A stretch of DNA of 43,670 nucleotides from Verrucomicrobiota bacterium (GTDB lineage: Bacteria; Verrucomicrobiota; Verrucomicrobiia; JABWAM01): positions 45,473-89,142 of the forward strand of contig JABDCI010000001.1 in assembly GCA_013288215.1 (NCBI GenBank), read 5' to 3'. Below the pieces are notes generated by a model. The model worked only from the letters and a program-made list of their open reading frames with translations. It did no database searches and was not told where the DNA came from. Each line of letters starts with the position of its first letter. The first letter of the stretch is position 1. This document shows positions 38,115 to 43,670 of the stretch, in pieces. The translations under genes and the position numbers were made by a program.

Positions 38115-38131
38115 GCTTATTAAAAATAAGC
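38115..38131. promoter_or_regulatory. Perfect inverted repeat upstream of the porin gene
   Basis: GCTTATT-AAA-AATAAGC, 30 bp upstream of the ATG at 38161. Confidence 0.45.
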
Positions 38132-38160
38132 CTATCCATAAAAGATGGCAAAATTAAAAA

Positions 38161-39621
38161 ATGAATATGCAACTCAAACCGTGGAAATTGCGATTTTTAG
38201 CCACAGTGCTGATCGCCTGTATGGGAATAGGAAACCTTTTTGCACAAGGGGATGACACCCGCGCCTTGATTGATACAATGGTCAAAAAAGGCTTGTTGAC
38301 GAATCAAGAAGCCGCCGATGTCGCAGCCCAAATCCACAAAGACGTGGAAATGAATAGTGGCTACAAAATCCAACTAGGAAGTTGGATTAAGACCTTAAGA
38401 ATTTGGGGTGATGCTCGGCTTCGTTACGAATATCGAGAAGGCTCCGTGCCACAATTTACATCACCTACAGCCATCAATAGCAGCCCGACAGCCGCTAATG
38501 TAGCACCCAATACTTATGAGGATCTGGAACGCTGGCGCTGGCGCCTTCGTTTGAATACCGAAGCCGTCTTTACGGACGATTTCAAGGGAGGTTTGTCCAT
38601 TGAACCGGGCAGCAACCCACGTTCGGCAAACGTCACTTTTGGAGGCAATCCTTCAACGGCTGGCGGCGTTGGCGGCACCACGGTGGGACCGTTCGGAAAA
38701 GGCACAAATGGCATCAATGTCAGTCGTCTTTATCTTGAATGGAGTCCTGCCGAGTGGGTGGTGCTTACGGGAGGACGCATGGCGAATCCTCTATTCACGT
38801 CAACAGCCACCGGCGGCGGCTTGGTTTGGGATCCGGATCTCAATCCGGAAGGAGCACGGGAAACCTTCAAGTATGACGTCACCGACAAGCTCGAGCTTTT
38901 TTCAACCTTGGCCCAGTTTATGTATGATGACAAGGCAGTCGATCATCCACCCACATCGGCAACTGCCATCACAGGAGGCAATGATGCATGGCTTTTTGCG
39001 GAGCAGTTTGGAGCAAAATATACCTTCAACAAAGACACAACACTGAAGATCGCCCCCGTGCTCTATGTTTATTCCGGCCCCGGCGACAGTTATACGGGGC
39101 GTTTTGATGGAACGGGAAGCGGTGGCACTTCGGACGTGGCGATCAACGATCTCATGGTGGTTGAAATACCACTTGAATTTAAGTGGCATACGTGGGGTCA
39201 GAAGTTCAAGTTGTTCAGCGATGTTGCGGTCAATACGGAGGGCAGCGCCCGCGCCGATGCCGCAGGAAGGCCCGACAAAGAGAATCAGAACCTTGCCTAT
39301 CAGGCAGGAATTCAATGGGGTGAAGCTCAGCACAAAGGAGATTGGGAGGCCTCGGCCATGTGGCAGCACACGGAACTTTATTCCGTTGATCCCAATCTGG
39401 TGGATTCCGATGTCTTTGATTATCGTTTAAACCTCGAAGGCCTTGTGTTTGATGTGAGGCATTACCTCACAGAGAATGTCTGGATCGAAGTTCGATATGC
39501 GCGCGCGGATCGGTGTGACAACACGCTGCCAACCACAGCCACAAGCGATTTCAATATCGCCACCATAGATCCTATATCGAAATACCAATTGTTGCAGTGC
39601 GATTTGAATTGGAAATTTTAA
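38161..39621 (+). CDS. Putative porin (Porin_5-like)
   Basis: Signal peptide to NLFAQG; LIDTMVKKGLLTNQEAADVAAQ; LRIWGDARLRYEYR; RWRWRLRLNTEAVFTDDFKGGLSIEPGSNPRSANVTFGG; C-terminal LLQCDLNWKF. Confidence 0.82.
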   Translation: MNMQLKPWKLRFLATVLIACMGIGNLFAQGDDTRALIDTMVKKGLLTNQEAADVAAQIHKDVEMNSGYKIQLGSWIKTLRIWGDARLRYEYREGSVPQFTSPTAINSSPTAANVAPNTYEDLERWRWRLRLNTEAVFTDDFKGGLSIEPGSNPRSANVTFGGNPSTAGGVGGTTVGPFGKGTNGINVSRLYLEWSPAEWVVLTGGRMANPLFTSTATGGGLVWDPDLNPEGARETFKYDVTDKLELFSTLAQFMYDDKAVDHPPTSATAITGGNDAWLFAEQFGAKYTFNKDTTLKIAPVLYVYSGPGDSYTGRFDGTGSGGTSDVAINDLMVVEIPLEFKWHTWGQKFKLFSDVAVNTEGSARADAAGRPDKENQNLAYQAGIQWGEAQHKGDWEASAMWQHTELYSVDPNLVDSDVFDYRLNLEGLVFDVRHYLTENVWIEVRYARADRCDNTLPTTATSDFNIATIDPISKYQLLQCDLNWKF

Positions 39622-39637
39622 CAAAATCCATGCTGTC

Positions 39638-39666
39638 GGCTGCTCCTCTATGAAAGAGGAGCAGCC
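39638..39666 (+). terminator. Strong hairpin downstream of the porin gene
   Basis: Perfect 12-bp stem GGCTGCTCCTCT-ATGAA-AGAGGAGCAGCC starting 17 nt after the stop; no T-tract. Confidence 0.5.
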
Positions 39667-39880
39667 AAATGGGGATTCACATGAAGTGAGTTGCTCGGGG
39701 TTTGCAGGAAAAATTTCATAGCAAATAGTGACCGAACCCGTCTTTCGATTCACTTCCCGTAGAGATGCCGATCTTCCCCTCTGTCGTGCATCGCTTGCCT
39801 TTCACGCTCTGAATTCCTTTCCGAGGAATCATGAGACCATTTCCCGCGGCTGTAGAAAAGCCATGTCACCGCAATATCAA

Positions 39881-41203
39881 TCACTTTTTGGGTTCTTCTC
39901 CAGGATATGTGCCTAACTGATATTGGAGATTTGAATTCTCAATTTCATATTGGTATTTGGCGGTTGCGTTTGCGATTGCCGCTTCGGTTTCATTCAATTG
40001 AGCTTGAGTCAATTCCACGATGGAACTCGTTCCGAGATGATAACGCAAGTCAGCAAGCTTCAGGGACTGAGTTGCTTGCTCCAGAAGCTGCTCCGTAACA
40101 TGGATTGTTTCATATGAGGTATGGGCGTCAAGCCAGCTCAATTTTAAATCACGAACAATTTCGTTTTCGGCCTCTGTAAGGAATTGACTGGTAACTTCAG
40201 CTTTCAACTTCGCCTCCTGTTGTCTTGCCGATATGCGGCCACCATCCAGGATAGGAAGTCCGATATTAATGCCAGCGACGGCATAAGTTTCATTCCACTT
40301 TTTGTCCGCATCAGTATCACGTATGGGTGTGATGCCGGCCGCTCCAAGCATGCTGACTGTCGGATAGCGTAGCGCCTTTTCTGCCTGGACAAATTTCAAT
40401 GCGGCATCGCGATCGTCTCTCAATCTCGCAAGCTCTGGACGATTGCTTAAGGCGATAACGACCAAGCTGGCGAAATCTTCGACAGGGGCATCCGGTAGGG
40501 ACTCTTCATGCAACTCGACGTTATCGATTTGACGCATGCCAAGCACCGTGGCCAGTCCCGCAAAAGCGGCATTGAGCGAGTTGTCCGCCCTAAGGAACAG
40601 AAGCTTTGCCTGCGCAAAGTTAACGTTTGCAAAGCTGGCATCCAAATTGGATTTCAACTGGCTCTTAGCCAATGCAGAGGTCAGGTCGCGAAATGCCTTT
40701 CTTGCTTCCACGGTTTCAGTTGCCACGCGTAGGACGGATTGTGCTTGAAGAGCGCGGAAATATTCTTTGTCTACTTCCAGAAGGATTTGGGCTCGTGTCG
40801 CCAAGGCATTCTCTTGTTCAGCGTGAGCCTGAAGTTTGCTGCTCTCGAGAAGATTTGCTGTCCGTCCAAAGTCTGACAACATCTGGTTTACAACGATGCC
40901 ATTGGCTTCGCGGCTAAAAATGCTCGGGTTATTCAAACCTCCTGCGCCAATGCGCGAATCTTTCGATGTGCCCACGGCCGTTAAATTGGCGGAAACCGTT
41001 GGAAAGAATGCTGAGCGAACCTGCCGCGTCTCCTGTTCCGCGACAAGCGCATTGAGATCGGCTGCTGTGATTCGGGGGTGATTCTTGAGTGCCACTTCTT
41101 CCGCATCTTTGAGCAGCAAAACCTCGTGCTCTTCGGCTCCATCGAGAAAAGGTGTCACCTTTAATAGACAGATTATGATAGCGATTAGGAGGCGGCTCTT
41201 CAT
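39881..41203 (-). CDS. TolC-family outer-membrane efflux protein
   Basis: LKDAEEVALKNHPRITAADLNALVAEQETRQVRSAFFPTVSANLTAVG, second OEP repeat; LRYHLGTSSIVELTQAQLNETEAAIANATAKYQYEIENSNLQYQLG. Confidence 0.9.
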   Translation of the reverse strand: MKSRLLIAIIICLLKVTPFLDGAEEHEVLLLKDAEEVALKNHPRITAADLNALVAEQETRQVRSAFFPTVSANLTAVGTSKDSRIGAGGLNNPSIFSREANGIVVNQMLSDFGRTANLLESSKLQAHAEQENALATRAQILLEVDKEYFRALQAQSVLRVATETVEARKAFRDLTSALAKSQLKSNLDASFANVNFAQAKLLFLRADNSLNAAFAGLATVLGMRQIDNVELHEESLPDAPVEDFASLVVIALSNRPELARLRDDRDAALKFVQAEKALRYPTVSMLGAAGITPIRDTDADKKWNETYAVAGINIGLPILDGGRISARQQEAKLKAEVTSQFLTEAENEIVRDLKLSWLDAHTSYETIHVTEQLLEQATQSLKLADLRYHLGTSSIVELTQAQLNETEAAIANATAKYQYEIENSNLQYQLGTYPGEEPKK

Positions 41204-41216
41204 GCAATCATCTTGT

Positions 41217-43670
41217 TCATGTTGTCTCCTGCGCATTCAGTAAAACCGAGGCGTCTTCACACGGTGGTCTAGATGCGAGATCGTCATTCGACTCCCTGCG
41301 GCCGTAGACTAAAACATAAGCTGCAGGAACAATGAAAATGGTCAAAAGAACCGATACCCCCAGCCCACCGATAATGGCTCGTGCCAGAGGAGCATAGGCT
41401 TCACTTCCAACTCCGAGTTTAGCAGCCATCGGAAGCAATCCAATGATCGTCGCCAAAGAGGTCATGAGAACGGGCCTCAATCGAACCTGACAGGCCAAGA
41501 CAACAGATTCTTTCAATTCCATTCCATCGTTTCTGAGGCGATGAATGAACTCAATAATCAAAATACTATTTGAAACCACAATCCCCACCATCATCACAAT
41601 TCCCATGAGGGACATCACATTGAGGGTCGTACCTGTTATCCATAATGTAATGAGCACACCGGTTAGTCCGGTTGGGACTGCAAGAAGAATCAAAAGTGGA
41701 TCAACAAACGATTGAAATTGCGCAACCAATACGAGGTAGACAAGAAGAACAGACAAGATGAGACCCAGCCCAAAACTACGGAAAGAAATTCTCATGCCCT
41801 GCACGGTTCCACGCAATTTGACACGAACGCCTTCTGGAAGTTTGGTTTCATGAATAATTTTCTCAATACCAGAGGCTATTCGTCCCAAGTCTTCTCCCGA
41901 GGGCGCTACATAAACATCAATCACGCGTTGTAATTGATAATGGTCAACCTCCGTCGGAGATTCGATTTGCCGGATCGCCGTCACGGCATCAAGACGTGCT
42001 GAACCTGAATGATCAGCAGATCGCATTGGAATCGCTTTGAGATCAGCTAATGTCCTCACCTCTCCCTCAGGATATTGGACTGTGAGCATATAATCATTGC
42101 CGCTCTTGGGATCAACCCAGTAACTTGGAGCGATAACTTGATCAGAGGTGAGAGCCGTGATCACATTACTTATAATTTCCTTTTGGCTCAGGCCCAATTC
42201 ACTTGCCCTCGTTCGATCGATGTCCAGCTTAAGAGAGGGTGCGTCAATATCTTGTGGTATGAGAATATCACTCACACCAGGCAAGGAACGGATTTTTTTA
42301 GCAATGATAACCGCAGTCGCATATGTCTTTTCCAAATTAGAACCGCTGACTTGAAGATCGATGGGGGCCGGCAACCCCAAATTGAGAACTGCATCCACCA
42401 ACCCACCTGACTGAAAATATGCGGAAAGCTCAGGAATATCCGATCGAAGCTGACGCCGAATACGTCTCATGTATTCATAACTTCCTATCTTATGACCCTC
42501 TTTCAGACTTGCCTGAATAAATGCCGTATGGGATGCCGAATTACTGGTATAAATTGATGAAAATCCAGGAGTACTGCCGATATTTGAAACAATGACATCA
42601 AGGTCTTCTGGTAAAACCGTTTTTCTTATAATATTTTCTACTTTTTCCACTAATTGTTCTGTTAACTCCAAACGTGTACCGGTTGTTGCTTTCAAATTGA
42701 TTACAAATTGGCCCGGATCTGTCTTCGGAAAATAAGAAACGCCAATGAATGGGAAAAGAAACAGGCTTAAAACAAAAACAGCCATTAAAACAAGCACTGT
42801 GATCAAAGGTTGAACCAATGCCCGCCTCAGCAGGCTGTCATAGTTGCTTAACATGTTGGAGAACTTACGATTGAACCATTGGTTAAATCGAATACCGTAA
42901 GATGGATGTTTGGATCCATCGTTCTCATGGCTGGAAGCAGCATGGGCTTTCAGGAACCTCGAGCAAAATAGCGGCACGACGGTCATGGCCACAAAATAAG
43001 AGGCCACCAGAGACAATATGACGGCGAGAGCCAGCGCAGTGAAAAGAAAGCGGCTAACGCCATAGAGAAAGGTAACTGGAAAAAAAACGATTGCGGTTGT
43101 TATCGTCGCTGCCAAAACCGGCAGAGCGACCTCTTGTCCACCTTTTTCAGCAGCTACACTAGGAGACTCGCCGAGCTCGAGATGTCGAAAGATGTTTTCC
43201 AAAACGACAACCGAATTATCTATCAGACGAGAAAAGGCCAGAGCTAATCCTCCTAAAATCATCGAATTAATGGAGTTGTCACTCATGTATAGGACAATAA
43301 ATGCAGCTAAAGCTGAAAGTGGAATGGATAAAAAAACCGCAATAGTTGCCCTCATGCTTCCTAGAAAAATGAGGATCATTAACCCTGTTAGAATGAGTCC
43401 AATAGCTCCCTCATGAAGGAGATTCTTAATGGCATTTTTGACGAAGATTGATTGATCGAAGACCACCTTGGTTATTAATTCTTTGGGAACATCAATCAAA
43501 TGTGAAACCGCTGTTTTGATGCCATCGACTACAGCGATAGTATTGTCATCCCCACCCTGTTTTAAAACTGGCAAGTAGACTGATTTTTGTCCGTCGACAC
43601 GAACAATGCTGTTTTGGATTTGAGATGCATCTTTGGCCATCCCGATATCTGCAACCATCACGGAAGAACC
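41217..43670 (-). CDS. RND efflux transporter permease (N-terminus beyond window)
   Basis: ATIAVFLSIPLSALAAFIVLY, VVLENIFRHLELGESPSVAAEKGGQEVALPVLAATITTAIVFFPVTFL, RLRPVLMTSLATIIGLLPMA; no plausible start before window end. Confidence 0.95.
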   Translation of the reverse strand, partial: GSSVMVADIGMAKDASQIQNSIVRVDGQKSVYLPVLKQGGDDNTIAVVDGIKTAVSHLIDVPKELITKVVFDQSIFVKNAIKNLLHEGAIGLILTGLMILIFLGSMRATIAVFLSIPLSALAAFIVLYMSDNSINSMILGGLALAFSRLIDNSVVVLENIFRHLELGESPSVAAEKGGQEVALPVLAATITTAIVFFPVTFLYGVSRFLFTALALAVILSLVASYFVAMTVVPLFCSRFLKAHAASSHENDGSKHPSYGIRFNQWFNRKFSNMLSNYDSLLRRALVQPLITVLVLMAVFVLSLFLFPFIGVSYFPKTDPGQFVINLKATTGTRLELTEQLVEKVENIIRKTVLPEDLDVIVSNIGSTPGFSSIYTSNSASHTAFIQASLKEGHKIGSYEYMRRIRRQLRSDIPELSAYFQSGGLVDAVLNLGLPAPIDLQVSGSNLEKTYATAVIIAKKIRSLPGVSDILIPQDIDAPSLKLDIDRTRASELGLSQKEIISNVITALTSDQVIAPSYWVDPKSGNDYMLTVQYPEGEVRTLADLKAIPMRSADHSGSARLDAVTAIRQIESPTEVDHYQLQRVIDVYVAPSGEDLGRIASGIEKIIHETKLPEGVRVKLRGTVQGMRISFRSFGLGLILSVLLVYLVLVAQFQSFVDPLLILLAVPTGLTGVLITLWITGTTLNVMSLMGIVMMVGIVVSNSILIIEFIHRLRNDGMELKESVVLACQVRLRPVLMTSLATIIGLLPMAAKLGVGSEAYAPLARAIIGGLGVSVLLTIFIVPAAYVLVYGRRESNDDLASRPPCEDASVLLNAQETT

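Overview
43.7-kb bacterial window, probably Verrucomicrobia/PVC-like judging by gene families (inference only; no marker was searched). From left to right it holds: a truncated LamG/FN3 surface protein with a near-identical internal duplication; an H-X9-DG/prepilin-type protein; a patch of mobile-element debris beside tRNA-Lys(TTT); a 1706-aa regulator whose N-terminal kinase domain has lost its catalytic residues and is fused to a STAND-like ATPase, TPR-like region, GAF domain and an intact SpoIIE/PP2C phosphatase; a 1142-aa secreted protein with InlB-type and FG-GAP-like repeats; a decayed possible insertion element; a second prepilin-like protein; an LpxL-type acyltransferase; a large TPR protein; prfB with the programmed +1 frameshift intact; and trpC. 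A long minus-strand run then encodes a type II secretion system (D-G-H-I-J-K-L-M-unknown-GspC/PilP-like-E-F), preceded on the same strand by a DUF1573/rhodanese/MauE cassette. The right end carries a KGG-repeat stress protein, an outer-membrane beta-barrel gene plus an Rrf2 regulator sharing palindromic operator-like sites, a porin, and a TolC/RND efflux pair (RND truncated by the window edge). The best leads are the pseudokinase-phosphatase fusion, the redox cassette plus unknown 390-aa protein in the T2SS run, the Rrf2 operator pair, and the RND pump lacking two canonical proton-relay residues. No CRISPR array or rRNA was seen. All family calls are from reading motifs by eye, without database searches.
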